Below are positions 41,347-51,274 of a stretch of 57,562 nucleotides of DNA, in pieces (positions within the stretch are counted from its first letter, which is position 1; each line of letters starts with the position of its first letter). Position numbers and translations under genes: made by a program. The notes under the pieces are model-generated. The model had not been told where the DNA came from. It did no database searches and worked only from the letters and a program-made list of their open reading frames with translations. The DNA comes from a virus, in IMG/VR virus record IMGVR_UViG_3300020021_000179, positions 1 through 57,562 of that record. The stretch is one strand, 5' to 3'.

Positions 41347-43805
41347 GAAATTTAATAACGATATTATTTGTTATGCTATGCGCCGTATCCTTTGGACAGG
41401 GCGTACACGTAACAGCAAACAACCCAGGACATCCTTATTATGCAAAAGATTGGGGATTCAAAGGAGATAGCTCGACAGACAATACACCGATATTCAGAAA
41501 TTTCATACTAATAACGCCTTCCGGTTCCGATCTGTGGTTTGACAACGGTAAATTTTTATTTTCCGACAGTGTGCTATTTAAAGGATACAGCATTCACATT
41601 CACGGGACAGGTATGGGTGGCGAAAAAGTATTTAGCGATACAACTGGGAATCGTTCTTTCCAGTGTGCGTTTTATTACACCAGTTCTACAAAAAACTTCC
41701 TCGTATTCGACACATCGGCGACAAATACATCGCCCGGAATTTCAATAGACAATATCGCTATCATCAATTCATCTTCGGTCGTACCAACGGCGGGAGCGGC
41801 GATAGTAGTTAAAAATAACGTGAACTCATTCCATTTCGAGAACCTTCGGGTACGCAGGTTCTTTATCGACTACGATTTCCAGGCAACTTATTACTGGTCG
41901 ATGGTCAACTGCCGGATCGACTGGCCGGTGAAAATAGGCATACGGCTTGGTAATAACATCGATGCCGATCTGGGTGACTGGTCTATCGTCGGTTGTATTT
42001 TCCAGTCGGGTTTCTACAATGTAACCGACTGCGTTGGGTTCCTTTGGCTGGCAGGCGGCGGCGGTAAGGTTGTAAACTGTAAATGGAATTCATCTGATTA
42101 TTCCACAACGCCGGCGCATCATTTCAGTAAATGTATTTACGCAACATTCACACAAGGGGCTACATCTGATTTCGTGTGTAATAATACTTCATTCGAAAAC
42201 TTCGACTCGACAGCCATCAAGATGAATAATCTTTCGGGTGGTCTTGTATCTCATATACAGATTGATAACGTTCAGATTTCACCGGTCAATAACGCATCCA
42301 GTGTTCAGTCGGCTATTGATTTAAATAATTTTGCGCTGGTAACAATTAATAATGCAGTAGGTCGAAACTATGTCGGATCAATTTCGCATCCCTTTATCCT
42401 GCTTCAAAATATTGTAAGCGGAAGTATCAGCGGTCAGATTTCAGTAGTGGATTATAGCAGCGTCTACAGTATGGTAAGCTGCACGAATGTTACGGCAGAT
42501 TATCTTCTTAGTAACCAGATTTCTCTTGCATCCGACGCCACAAAGAATGGTGTATTAGTTGGTACGCTTGGAATGGAGTGTACAGGTACGAACTCTTGTC
42601 TTGTTCAGGAAAACAGCACATATAGCGCCGGTTATACAAGAAATGCAACAGGATGGGCGGACAACTTTTTCTTTGGCGCTGGTGAAATAGCGGCTCAAAT
42701 GTCAACCGTATCAGCAGCGGGTGGAACAATACCAACATTTAAAATTCCACTCCGGTGGAATGCAACACAAGTGGCAATCGGTGGCGACGTACAAAGCCCA
42801 ACGCTTGCGGGCCTGTCTTCTTTATATGTCGATGCCACAAGTATAAAAGTGGCTGATTTTGCCGTTCCCAATGGCACTACATCCGATTCCGTTTTGGTTG
42901 GAACAACTTCAGCGGGAATCATGACGGTGAAGAAAGTCGCCCAGTCATCCATTGGCGGAAGCGGCCTTTCGGGTCTTACGGCTACTGATTTAATGGTAGC
43001 TCAAACATCTTCAAGTATCGGTGGAGATGCAACGCTTACCTACGTAACATCAACGGGTCAGCTTGCCTTAAATAAAAGCCAGAACGCGGGAACACAATTC
43101 ACAGTTACAAACAATAACGGCGGTACGGGTACTAATGCAACTGTCACCGTTACAGATCTAACACACTATGCACAGATAGGAATTTTCGGAACGGGGGCAA
43201 CGCCTTATGGCGCTGTCGGAGCTGATAACGGATACTTTTATTCCAACGCGCCGAAGTTCATTTTTATGAATGATAACGCATCTGGAGAAATAGATATCGC
43301 TATTGGAACAACACCATCAGCGCAGGATAAATTTAAGGCCAACGGATCAATTGTCTTTGGGCTTTATGGTGCGGGGACATTTACTGGAACCGCAACTAAA
43401 ACAGCGCAGTTCGATGCATCCGGAAATCTAATTGAAGGCGACGCCGTTTCCGGTGGCACATGGGCATCATCTCCGGCCAACACGACGAATATTGCATCCA
43501 GTTCCGAAACAAATGTAAGATATCACAGAGTCGGTAATACTGTTTTTTGTCAGGTTGGTTACGGGATTACGCCTTCACTTGGAAGCGGCGCGCAGACCGT
43601 TTTAACGCTCACACTTCCATTTAATACCGCAACCACAACGCAAGGGGCGGCGGGAACCGGCACTTGGTCAGATAATGCAGGAGCGGGTGTTTATACCGGG
43701 GCGGAAGTTCAGATACAATCGGCATCAACGGCAACAATACATTTTCAGGCAACATCAACGGCAGCCGGAATATTAACGGCATCATTCGCTTATAAATTAA
43801 ACTAA
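41343..43805 (+). CDS. exported pectate-lyase-fold tailspike-like protein
   Basis: This 820-residue protein has signal MRNLITILFVMLCAVSFGQG, then DWGFKGDSSTDNTPIF (about 37-52), the start of pectate-lyase-type beta helices in tailspikes. The helix-like body is followed by fibre-type C-terminal repeats (GNLIEGDAVSGGTW, SSSETNVRYHRVGNTVFCQV). It may be a glycan depolymerase or receptor-binding spike. The Sec signal is again notable. Confidence 0.65.
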   Translation: MRNLITILFVMLCAVSFGQGVHVTANNPGHPYYAKDWGFKGDSSTDNTPIFRNFILITPSGSDLWFDNGKFLFSDSVLFKGYSIHIHGTGMGGEKVFSDTTGNRSFQCAFYYTSSTKNFLVFDTSATNTSPGISIDNIAIINSSSVVPTAGAAIVVKNNVNSFHFENLRVRRFFIDYDFQATYYWSMVNCRIDWPVKIGIRLGNNIDADLGDWSIVGCIFQSGFYNVTDCVGFLWLAGGGGKVVNCKWNSSDYSTTPAHHFSKCIYATFTQGATSDFVCNNTSFENFDSTAIKMNNLSGGLVSHIQIDNVQISPVNNASSVQSAIDLNNFALVTINNAVGRNYVGSISHPFILLQNIVSGSISGQISVVDYSSVYSMVSCTNVTADYLLSNQISLASDATKNGVLVGTLGMECTGTNSCLVQENSTYSAGYTRNATGWADNFFFGAGEIAAQMSTVSAAGGTIPTFKIPLRWNATQVAIGGDVQSPTLAGLSSLYVDATSIKVADFAVPNGTTSDSVLVGTTSAGIMTVKKVAQSSIGGSGLSGLTATDLMVAQTSSSIGGDATLTYVTSTGQLALNKSQNAGTQFTVTNNNGGTGTNATVTVTDLTHYAQIGIFGTGATPYGAVGADNGYFYSNAPKFIFMNDNASGEIDIAIGTTPSAQDKFKANGSIVFGLYGAGTFTGTATKTAQFDASGNLIEGDAVSGGTWASSPANTTNIASSSETNVRYHRVGNTVFCQVGYGITPSLGSGAQTVLTLTLPFNTATTTQGAAGTGTWSDNAGAGVYTGAEVQIQSASTATIHFQATSTAAGILTASFAYKLN

Positions 43806-43808
43806 AAC

Positions 43809-44066
43809 ATGAAACTATTAACAATCGCTTTTTTATTTATTGGTTCATCGGGTTTCGCGCAGAAAAATATCGTAGCTCCGCCTATTCCACACGACACGAC
43901 TTATGTCCTGCAAATAGACGCGGCGATATGGCAAAAAATTCAGTATGTGATCAGTAAATCAAATGCCGAACATCTGGTATGGAAGGAAGTAGATGAATAT
44001 ATCAATCCCGCCGATCCCAAGAATAGAAAAATTAAAATGGTCGTTGATTCGGTAATAAAGAAATAG
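43809..44066 (+). CDS. small exported protein
   Basis: This 85-residue protein has signal MKLLTIAFLFIGSSGFAQ (about 1-18). The mature part is helical (IDAAIWQKIQYVISKSNAEH) and charged. It lies between two larger exported proteins and may be a chaperone or accessory of the fibre cluster. Confidence 0.55.
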   Translation: MKLLTIAFLFIGSSGFAQKNIVAPPIPHDTTYVLQIDAAIWQKIQYVISKSNAEHLVWKEVDEYINPADPKNRKIKMVVDSVIKK

Positions 44067-44068
44067 CT

Positions 44069-46654
44069 ATGAAGAAACTTCTTATCGTCCTTTTATCTCT
44101 GATCTCTTTCGCGCAGGCGCAAGTAACCACGACTTCCTATACCCGTCTGGCAGGTGACTACATACGTCCGAACGGAAGTTTCGAGCATTGGGGTACCTCA
44201 GATTGGGGGGCGTTCAATGCAACGCCGCAGATACCGGCCGGCAACTCGGTAGCAATGGATTATTACATGCGTCTGAACTGGACGGATATCGAATCCACAA
44301 CAACGCAAGGAACTTATTCGTGGACAATATTTGACAATGCGGTCAATCAATGCATAGATGCGGGCGCGATGTTTCACATGGCTGTCATGGATATGTGTTC
44401 CGCCTGCGGGCTTCCGGCCTTCGGGTATCCTACTTACTTGCATAATTTAATGCAAGCGGAAACAGCAAATTCCCGTGACTGGCAGGATGCCGATGGCGTG
44501 TGGATTCCAAACTGGAACTCGCCAAACTATATCGCACGGTATTCGGCTTTGATGACAGCCATTGCCGCTCATATCGCCGGGACTTCTCACTCAGGCCACA
44601 CCTACGCGTCTGCTTTTTCAAGTTGGGATATCCGTTCTTACGGAGACTTCGGGGAAGGGCATACCTACCCTTGGACAGGAACGGAGCCGACAGGCAGAAC
44701 AGCTACCACGGCTTCACTGGAGGCCTTGATTAATGCAGCGATTACCACGTTCCCGGGTGTGCAGATCACCAACCCGATGGCTTATTTCGATCACGGGCAT
44801 GCATCTGATCTTCCATTAGATTTCTGTTATTTCATGCTCACGGCTCAAAACGCTTATGGACATTTCGGATGGAGGCGCGACAACATCGGAGACGACGGGT
44901 ATAACGCTTATCTGAACGCCGATCCGAATACTTTTTCCGGACATCTGTTTCAGCCGATCATCATGGCCGCATGGCAGTTTGCGCCCATTGGCGGCGAACC
45001 GGCAAATGATTTAAATGGCACGAGTCGTTGCGGATCTATTCAGTGCGATCTGAATAACGAAATTAATATGTTCCACATTACCTATTGCGGCAATGGGAAC
45101 TATCCCATACCCACCAACGACCCGACAAACGGAACGGCTCTTGTAAATGCTATCCGGGCAGGCAATGCCATCATGGGTAATAAACTCGTACTGGATACGA
45201 CAAGAATAACGACTTCTCCCTCAACCGGCGGAACATTTAACATCAGTGCGTACTGGAAAAATATTAATGTCGCGCCCATTTACGAAAAGAAATGGAAGAT
45301 TATCTACGAACTCCGCAAGACCTCCGATCAGTCTGTTCAGTGGCGCGACACTTCCAAATTCAAACTTTATTTATTTCTGCCGCAGGCGAAAGACTCCGTA
45401 TTCAACGATAACTATTTACTCACCGGCGTGGCGGCATCTACCTACGATCTGCACATGTTCATCAAAGATTCAACTGGGTACAGACTTCCTTATCCTTTGG
45501 GGATCACCGGCAGACAAACAGACGGAAGCTATATCATTCGCGCGGGCATAGTAGTCAATACCAGCGGCGTACCAACGGCCAATGCCGGAGCCGATCAGAC
45601 GATTGCCCTTCCTTCTTCATCGGTAACGGTGGATGGATCGCTTTCCTCAGGTGCTTTAACGAGTTTTCTTTGGACTAAAATATCAGGGCCGAACACGCCT
45701 ACGATAGTAAGCCCTACAGCAATATCAACGATTATCGGTGGACTGATTCAAGGAACTTATGTTTTTCAACTTGGTGTTAATGGCGGCACGACCGGCTCTT
45801 TCATCGATCAGGTAACAGTTATTGTCAATCCCGCCCCACCGGCAGGAGCCAACGCCGGCAGCGATCAAACGATTACCCAACCGGCGGCATCTGTTGTTCT
45901 GGATGGATCTGGATCAACCGGGACAATCGCGTCTTACGCATGGACAAACGTCTCTGGGCCGGTCACGCCAGTTATTGCGACATCGACAAGCGTATCCACA
46001 ACCGTAACGGGAATGAGCGCGGTCGGTACTTACGTATTCCAACTTTCTGTAAACGGCGGTGTGTCGACCGATCAGGTAACGGTAAATGTAAATGCGCAAC
46101 CGTCAAACGGGGTTCACATATTTACAGCTCAGATCCCCGCAGGCGGAACAGGCGGTCCTGATGTAGCAGGAGGAATTGAACTTGGAGTTAAATTCAAATC
46201 AACACTCTCGGGATATATCACAGGAATACGTTTTTATAAGACTTCTGGCCTCACAGGAACCCATACCGGAGAGCTTTACACGGCAGCAGGCGTACGACTT
46301 GCTTCAGCCATATTCACCGCCGAATCGGCTACAGGATGGCAGAGCGTGTCTTTTGCGGCGCCCGTTGCAATCACCGCCGGAACGACTTATATCGCGGCTT
46401 ATTTAAGCAGCGCGGGACTTTATGTGAACGATGAATTTGGTTTGCAGGCAGCGATTACCAATTCACCACTTCAGGCATTGGCTGACGGCGCTTCCGGAGT
46501 AAACGGACTTTTCGATTATACCAGCGTCGCCAAAGTTCCGACATCATCTTTTCACTCGACAAATTATTGGGTGGACGTTATTTTTTCAGCAACCAATCCC
46601 AATAAAACCATTCATTTAAAATCAAGTCATATTTATTTTATACCCGCACCATGA
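44069..46654 (+). CDS. exported glycoside-hydrolase-like multi-domain protein
   Basis: This 861-residue protein has signal MKKLLIVLLSLISFAQAQ (1-18). Residues about 20-490 look like a TIM-barrel plus sandwich (MDYYMRLNWTDIES, SSWDIRSYGDFGEG, FHITYCGNGNYPI), reminiscent of DUF4832-type hydrolases. Two PKD-like domains follow (NAGADQTIALPSSSVTVDGS and NAGSDQTITQPAASVVLDGS), then a DUF4082-like C-terminal domain (about 680-845, VKFKSTLSGYITGIRFYK). The layout is of a secreted or cell-surface glycan enzyme. No C-terminal sorting domain for type IX secretion is visible. Confidence 0.65.
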   Translation: MKKLLIVLLSLISFAQAQVTTTSYTRLAGDYIRPNGSFEHWGTSDWGAFNATPQIPAGNSVAMDYYMRLNWTDIESTTTQGTYSWTIFDNAVNQCIDAGAMFHMAVMDMCSACGLPAFGYPTYLHNLMQAETANSRDWQDADGVWIPNWNSPNYIARYSALMTAIAAHIAGTSHSGHTYASAFSSWDIRSYGDFGEGHTYPWTGTEPTGRTATTASLEALINAAITTFPGVQITNPMAYFDHGHASDLPLDFCYFMLTAQNAYGHFGWRRDNIGDDGYNAYLNADPNTFSGHLFQPIIMAAWQFAPIGGEPANDLNGTSRCGSIQCDLNNEINMFHITYCGNGNYPIPTNDPTNGTALVNAIRAGNAIMGNKLVLDTTRITTSPSTGGTFNISAYWKNINVAPIYEKKWKIIYELRKTSDQSVQWRDTSKFKLYLFLPQAKDSVFNDNYLLTGVAASTYDLHMFIKDSTGYRLPYPLGITGRQTDGSYIIRAGIVVNTSGVPTANAGADQTIALPSSSVTVDGSLSSGALTSFLWTKISGPNTPTIVSPTAISTIIGGLIQGTYVFQLGVNGGTTGSFIDQVTVIVNPAPPAGANAGSDQTITQPAASVVLDGSGSTGTIASYAWTNVSGPVTPVIATSTSVSTTVTGMSAVGTYVFQLSVNGGVSTDQVTVNVNAQPSNGVHIFTAQIPAGGTGGPDVAGGIELGVKFKSTLSGYITGIRFYKTSGLTGTHTGELYTAAGVRLASAIFTAESATGWQSVSFAAPVAITAGTTYIAAYLSSAGLYVNDEFGLQAAITNSPLQALADGASGVNGLFDYTSVAKVPTSSFHSTNYWVDVIFSATNPNKTIHLKSSHIYFIPAP

Positions 46655-47061
46655 AAAAACTAATCATTATAGGACTTCTTATTGTTGCCGCCATTTCTGT
46701 AACATACGCACAAACGGTCATCAGTCCATCCACGACAGTGCTGGCCTTTAGCGCAATGAACACGGGTCAATACCGGTTTATCAACTCCGGCGATACAGTG
46801 TATTTCAATAAGGATACACTAGGAATTAAAATCGTTTCGATTACAGTTCACGATACAATTCCAAAGATTTGCCCGGTTTGTAAGGTATTTTCTAAAGCGG
46901 ATACTGTAGCTATTCAGGCATTGAAAATATGCCCTCCGCCAATTATCTGTCCGGCATGTCCGCCAATACCAAAACAGAGAACAGCGACAGGAATTAGCTG
47001 GGATATTATTTTAAATAAGAAAACAATCACGTACGATAACGGAACTACATCAACCCTATGA
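46651..47061 (+). CDS. small exported Cys-rich protein
   Basis: This 136-residue protein has signal MKKLIIIGLLIVAAISVTYAQ (1-21). The mature part has CPVCK and CPPPIICPACPP, a Pro/Cys-rich stretch that could form disulfides or bind metal. It is ATGA-coupled to the next gene. The function is unknown. Confidence 0.55.
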   Translation: MKKLIIIGLLIVAAISVTYAQTVISPSTTVLAFSAMNTGQYRFINSGDTVYFNKDTLGIKIVSITVHDTIPKICPVCKVFSKADTVAIQALKICPPPIICPACPPIPKQRTATGISWDIILNKKTITYDNGTTSTL

Positions 47062-47234
47062 CACATACGAATCCAACTGGCGTTCCTGGACTTTTATTAA
47101 TATCCGTTAGTTGGATACTTCACTTTATGAATCTATTCGATAAGGCTAACATAACCTTTATTCTTGGCGCCGTAGCGTCACTGGCAGCAATTATTTATTA
47201 CGTCATACAAATTAAAAAATCACTTAAAAGCTAA
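47058..47234 (+). CDS. candidate holin (58 aa)
   Basis: The 58-residue ORF begins with ATGA overlap on the upstream stop. It has two hydrophobic spans (GLLLISVSWILHFM, about 11-24; ITFILGAVASLAAIIYYVIQI, about 32-52) and a basic C-terminus (KKSLKS), typical of small two-pass holins. It precedes another membrane protein. Holin identity is inferred from size, topology and position. Confidence 0.55.
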   Translation: MTHTNPTGVPGLLLISVSWILHFMNLFDKANITFILGAVASLAAIIYYVIQIKKSLKS

Positions 47235-47238
47235 ATCA

Positions 47239-47556
47239 ATGACACAGATTGTAACAACAAAAACATCGGCAAATATTCTTGGGCTAAGCGATTGGCTTAA
47301 AGGGTTTTTAGTAGCCATTATTTCCTCCGTGCTGACGGTAATTTATACCAGTTTTAGTGCAGGTTCTTTGACTTTCGAATATAAATCAATCGCACTCGTT
47401 GCCGGAACATCAGGAATAGGGTATCTGCTAAAGAACGGATTTTCGCCAGCCGTAACTACGATAACGCCACCTCCTGGAACTGTTGCTGGTGAAACAGTTA
47501 CCGTTCAGATTCCAGCACCGGGTAAGACAATTACAGAAACAATTACAAAACCATAA
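47239..47556 (+). CDS. membrane protein, possible holin or holin partner
   Basis: This 105-residue protein has a span at about 22-40 (WLKGFLVAIISSVLTVIYTS) and a weaker one around 52-66, plus a Pro/Thr-rich C-terminal tail. It resembles membrane proteins I recall upstream of lysis genes in Bacteroidota prophages. It may act with the 58-aa holin candidate. Confidence 0.55.
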   Translation: MTQIVTTKTSANILGLSDWLKGFLVAIISSVLTVIYTSFSAGSLTFEYKSIALVAGTSGIGYLLKNGFSPAVTTITPPPGTVAGETVTVQIPAPGKTITETITKP

Positions 47557-47570
47557 TTCAAATTTAATTT

Positions 47571-48047
47571 ATGTCAATTTTCACAAAAGCATGGGACTGG
47601 CTAAAAGGCGTTTTCGGATCAGTAGGACAGTCAGCAGATTCAATCGCAATCGTTATCACAGAACAAATTCAGTCAGCATTGAAATCGGGCGTTGCGGGAT
47701 TTCTGGCAACGGTCATTGATGGCCTGACAAAATCCAACGTTGGGGATGAAGTCCTGAACCTCTTAAAGAAATATATTCCGGAAGTGCTGGCCGTTGAGCT
47801 TGCCATTCAGGGATTGCCCGCCAATCCAACGGAAGCTGATATTTTAGCTTTCGAACAGCGTGTACTTGCTGCATTTGGCGTTACAGATAACACATCAAAG
47901 CTATACACAACTGTCGCCGCGCAATTATATGGGAGACTTCAGGAAGCGTTGCTTGACAAGAAATTAACCTTCGCCGAATGTGTTGCTATCGTTGAAGGAA
48001 CTTATCAGGATTATGTAGGAGATCAGAACGCCACGCCGGATGCATAA
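47571..48047 (+). CDS. hypothetical protein of the lysis/tail region
   Basis: This 158-residue helical soluble protein has WDWLKGVFGSVGQSADSIAI at the start and a Leu/Ala-rich body with an amphipathic pattern. It recurs at similar positions in Bacteroidota prophages as far as I recall. The 3' end overlaps the next gene by eight bases. Confidence 0.55.
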   Translation: MSIFTKAWDWLKGVFGSVGQSADSIAIVITEQIQSALKSGVAGFLATVIDGLTKSNVGDEVLNLLKKYIPEVLAVELAIQGLPANPTEADILAFEQRVLAAFGVTDNTSKLYTTVAAQLYGRLQEALLDKKLTFAECVAIVEGTYQDYVGDQNATPDA

Positions 48048-49653
48048 ATGGTTCTTCATATTATTTCTTGTCGGATGTTCAACGCACGTTCCACCGATCA
48101 TCTACGGGCCTACTCCGGTTTCACCGGTTCCCACGCCCATGCCTGTAATAATTGACACGACAGCTTCGGCGATTGACACGACTCAGTTTGCATTCAACGG
48201 AGAGATCAGTGTAAAATATTTCGGTGCAAAAGGTGACGGCATAAGCGATGATTATATACCTATTCAAAACGCATGTAATTATTGTATCGTTCATCCATGG
48301 GTATGCTCGACCGTTGGTATTCCAATTGGCCATTACCGTTCTTCTCAATCAATTAAACTCAGCAATCATGGAAAATTCTTTACGGTCAGACTACAGGGGG
48401 ATGTATCAAACAAATCGGCAAGCGATCCTTACCTGTCGCAGATTACTTTCGACAATATAGCTGGGTACTGCATTGGCATCCAACTTGGCCGAAGTATCGA
48501 AATCGAAAATCTTACCCTTATTGGAAAATACGGATTCCCAAATACGGTTAACAATCAAAACATTGGAACTCTTAAATTCTCAGATTGGGCTGATGGATCA
48601 GTTGTCGATTCGAGATATGCACCGTACGCCGGAATCAGTATCGACCCAGAAGCAAATGCCAGCGGGTCGCGTGGCGGGACATCAGACGTTACAATAAAGA
48701 ACTGCGCGATCAAACAATTTATGGTGGGCATTTGCCTTACACCAAATGCATCTACGCTTAACGATGAAATAGCAAACATTCTGGAAGATGATATTGAAGC
48801 CTGCCGGGTGGCAATAGCGATAGGTCAGGATCAATCGAAAACAATAAATATAAAAGGCCTGAAAGTCTGGGCCTCCGTTCACACGATCATTGACGGGATA
48901 AGTTATGGCCGAGGCACCGGTGGCGGATCGTTGTTTTGCGAAAACTGGAATGTTGCCGGAAATGTGAATGAGCTCTTTAATCTCAGCACAACTACTTTTC
49001 CGCTTTCCTGTAAGGATATTTATTCTGAAAGTCTTTTCCGTTTTGGATATGTCGGTAACGGTGCGGGAACAAACTGCTTGAACTGCCAGATTGATTTTCT
49101 TTCCGGACCTGGTTGGCCTGCTCCAGATTATCTGATCGCCGGGCAGATCAATTTCAGCGGTGGAATGCTCAGATATTACGACAACAGCCAGACTCACCGC
49201 ATGAACCTTTCGAATGTAAGCGGGGCTTTCCGGGATATGACCATGAACGTGCAGCCGTTAGTCATTGGCCTTTACGGCTCACCGAACCCACAACCCACAT
49301 TCGATAATGTCCATAATTACTACGGAAACGGTTTTATTAACCCACACGATACCTTAATTTATTTCCACACGACGCCAACGCTCATCATAGACCGCATTAA
49401 TTGGATCGGTAGCGTGGTTGTGCCAGACCTGGTTGCAAAACAGTCTGCGATCGGGGATTATATCATTGCGCAACCAGCCAGCTGGGGAAGGGGCGCGTAC
49501 GACCCTTATCTGAACGCTCAGAATTTGAATACCATTCAGATCGGACGCATCACATCAATTTCAGGCGACACTTTAAAACTTGACGATATAGGCATTAACA
49601 CATATTCAGGATCTGGATACGATTTAATGTTCTTGGGTAAGATTGTTCACTAA
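48040..49653 (+). CDS. lipoprotein with pectate-lyase fold (depolymerase-like)
   Basis: This 537-residue protein has a lipoprotein signal MHKWFFILFLVGCST with the lipobox Cys at 13. After a Pro-rich linker it shows YFGAKGDGISDDYIPIQNA (about 60-78), the conserved opening of pectate-lyase-type beta-helix tailspikes, then a long helix-like body. It may cut capsule or exopolysaccharide, but a lipid-anchored form would sit on the cell surface rather than the virion. Confidence 0.65.
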   Translation: MHKWFFILFLVGCSTHVPPIIYGPTPVSPVPTPMPVIIDTTASAIDTTQFAFNGEISVKYFGAKGDGISDDYIPIQNACNYCIVHPWVCSTVGIPIGHYRSSQSIKLSNHGKFFTVRLQGDVSNKSASDPYLSQITFDNIAGYCIGIQLGRSIEIENLTLIGKYGFPNTVNNQNIGTLKFSDWADGSVVDSRYAPYAGISIDPEANASGSRGGTSDVTIKNCAIKQFMVGICLTPNASTLNDEIANILEDDIEACRVAIAIGQDQSKTINIKGLKVWASVHTIIDGISYGRGTGGGSLFCENWNVAGNVNELFNLSTTTFPLSCKDIYSESLFRFGYVGNGAGTNCLNCQIDFLSGPGWPAPDYLIAGQINFSGGMLRYYDNSQTHRMNLSNVSGAFRDMTMNVQPLVIGLYGSPNPQPTFDNVHNYYGNGFINPHDTLIYFHTTPTLIIDRINWIGSVVVPDLVAKQSAIGDYIIAQPASWGRGAYDPYLNAQNLNTIQIGRITSISGDTLKLDDIGINTYSGSGYDLMFLGKIVH

Positions 49654-49663
49654 AAACTGATTC

Positions 49664-50737
49664 ATGGCATGGTCAAAGGAAGAAAGGAAGATATACGATC
49701 AGAAGAAATATCAGGAAACGCTTGGAAAAGAAGGCGGATATATTAAGAAGGGGTATGAAGGCAGGAAGAAAAATCCTGGACTTGCCAAGGAATGCGACGA
49801 TGTAGGAATTGATTTTGAAAATGTAAATCATTTTTGGTATACGGGGAAGCATTACAGTATTCATGTTGCGGGACAGAAACAAAAAACATACGATGAAGTT
49901 AAGGACGAGATTATTCAGCAGATGCAGGAATACGCGCCCAAATACCCGAAGATCCATTACACCAAACACAAAGACGGCCATTTGTTTGTTGTTGATCCAG
50001 CCGATATCCATGTTGGTAAAATCGCAAGTTCTTTTGAGACAGGAGAGGAATATAATTCGCAGATAGCGGTAAAAAGAGTAAAGGAAGGGATAGATGGATT
50101 AATAAGCAAAGCGGCGGGATGGAATATTGATGAAATCCTTTTGATAATCGGAAATGATATTCTTCATGTAGACAATCCTAAAAATACAACAACCGGTGGA
50201 ACAAATCAGGATGTGTGTGATATGTGGTATAATAATTTTACGATAGGGAAACAAATTTACATTGACGCTATTGAAAGGCTTATACAAATTGCGCCTGTTA
50301 CCGTTCAGTATGATCCGAGTAATCATGATTATGCAAGCGGATTTTTCTTGGCAGATACGATAAGCAGCTGGTTTAAAAACTGTAAAAATATTGAATTTAA
50401 TGTTAGTCCGGCACATAGAAAATATCACAGGTATGGTAAAAATATAATCGGTACGACACATGGCGATGGCGCGAAACAAAAAGATTTGCCTTTGCTGATG
50501 ACGCATGAAGCCTCCGAATTTTGGCATGAATGCAAGCACAGATATTTTTATACACATGACAAGCATCACAAAATCAGCGAGGACATTATGAGTGTATGCG
50601 TTGAAACACTGAGAAGCCCGAGCGGAACGGATAGCTGGCATCATCGTAACGGATATCAGTATTCACCGAAAGCAATAGAGGGATTTATTCATCATCCAGA
50701 ACACGGACAGATAGCGCGGTTAACACATCTATTTTAA
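49664..50737 (+). CDS. calcineurin-like metallophosphoesterase
   Basis: This 357-residue protein has the phosphoesterase signatures: PADIHVGK (about 113-120, D-x-H), LLIIGNDILHVDN (about 161-173, G-N-D), SNHDYASG (about 221-228, N-H-D), and GTTHGDG (about 264-270, T-H-G-D). The N-terminal 100 residues are a charged extension. The role may be phosphodiester hydrolysis during DNA processing, similar to SbcD-type or phage-specific enzymes. Confidence 0.8.
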   Translation: MAWSKEERKIYDQKKYQETLGKEGGYIKKGYEGRKKNPGLAKECDDVGIDFENVNHFWYTGKHYSIHVAGQKQKTYDEVKDEIIQQMQEYAPKYPKIHYTKHKDGHLFVVDPADIHVGKIASSFETGEEYNSQIAVKRVKEGIDGLISKAAGWNIDEILLIIGNDILHVDNPKNTTTGGTNQDVCDMWYNNFTIGKQIYIDAIERLIQIAPVTVQYDPSNHDYASGFFLADTISSWFKNCKNIEFNVSPAHRKYHRYGKNIIGTTHGDGAKQKDLPLLMTHEASEFWHECKHRYFYTHDKHHKISEDIMSVCVETLRSPSGTDSWHHRNGYQYSPKAIEGFIHHPEHGQIARLTHLF

Positions 50738-50747
50738 AAAACGAAAC

Positions 50748-51065
50748 ATGAACAGGGAATTACAACAGAAATTTTTCAGTGACTTTACGACAAAAATGGC
50801 AGAACTCATCTTTAAAAAAGGAGACGACTACGCGACAGAAGCTGACCGATTGATCAATTTTAAGCGATCATCTTTTATTCTTGGCGAGAAACCGGAGAAA
50901 GCGGCTCTCCATCAGATCGCCAATAAGATTGCCCGGCTTTCTGAACTACTTGGCGGCAAGATTCCGAAGAATGAATCCATCGAAGATTCCCTTTTGGACT
51001 GCGCCAATTATGTGATTTTACTTGCCATGATTGTTCAAGACTCAAAACCATCCATCGCCGTATGA
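50748..51065 (+). CDS. DUF1599 (nucleotide modification associated) protein
   Basis: This 105-residue protein matches DUF1599: KKGDDYATEADRLINFKRSS (about 23-42), NKIARLSELLGGKI, then NESIEDSLLDCANYVILLAM. The pattern is characteristic; function is unknown but the family is associated with phage nucleotide metabolism. Its stop overlaps the next ATG. Confidence 0.8.
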   Translation: MNRELQQKFFSDFTTKMAELIFKKGDDYATEADRLINFKRSSFILGEKPEKAALHQIANKIARLSELLGGKIPKNESIEDSLLDCANYVILLAMIVQDSKPSIAV

Positions 51066-51274
51066 CAAATGAAGATCAGTTAAAAGCACTTCAGTATTTA
51101 AAAAAGAAATTCAAGACAAAGACAGCCTGCGAACTGAATATAGTGGTTGAAAAACTGGCAATGATAATCCGAAAGGAATCGCAAAAAGAAGGAAAGGCAT
51201 ATAGTAGTTATAAATCGCAGTTTTCGGCAGACATACCCTTTGAAGCAGAAAGACTTTTAAATAAGGACGAATGA
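51062..51274 (+). CDS. hypothetical small basic protein
   Basis: This 70-residue helical, Lys-rich protein is ATGA-coupled at both ends. No motif was recognised. Confidence 0.5.
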   Translation: MTNEDQLKALQYLKKKFKTKTACELNIVVEKLAMIIRKESQKEGKAYSSYKSQFSADIPFEAERLLNKDE

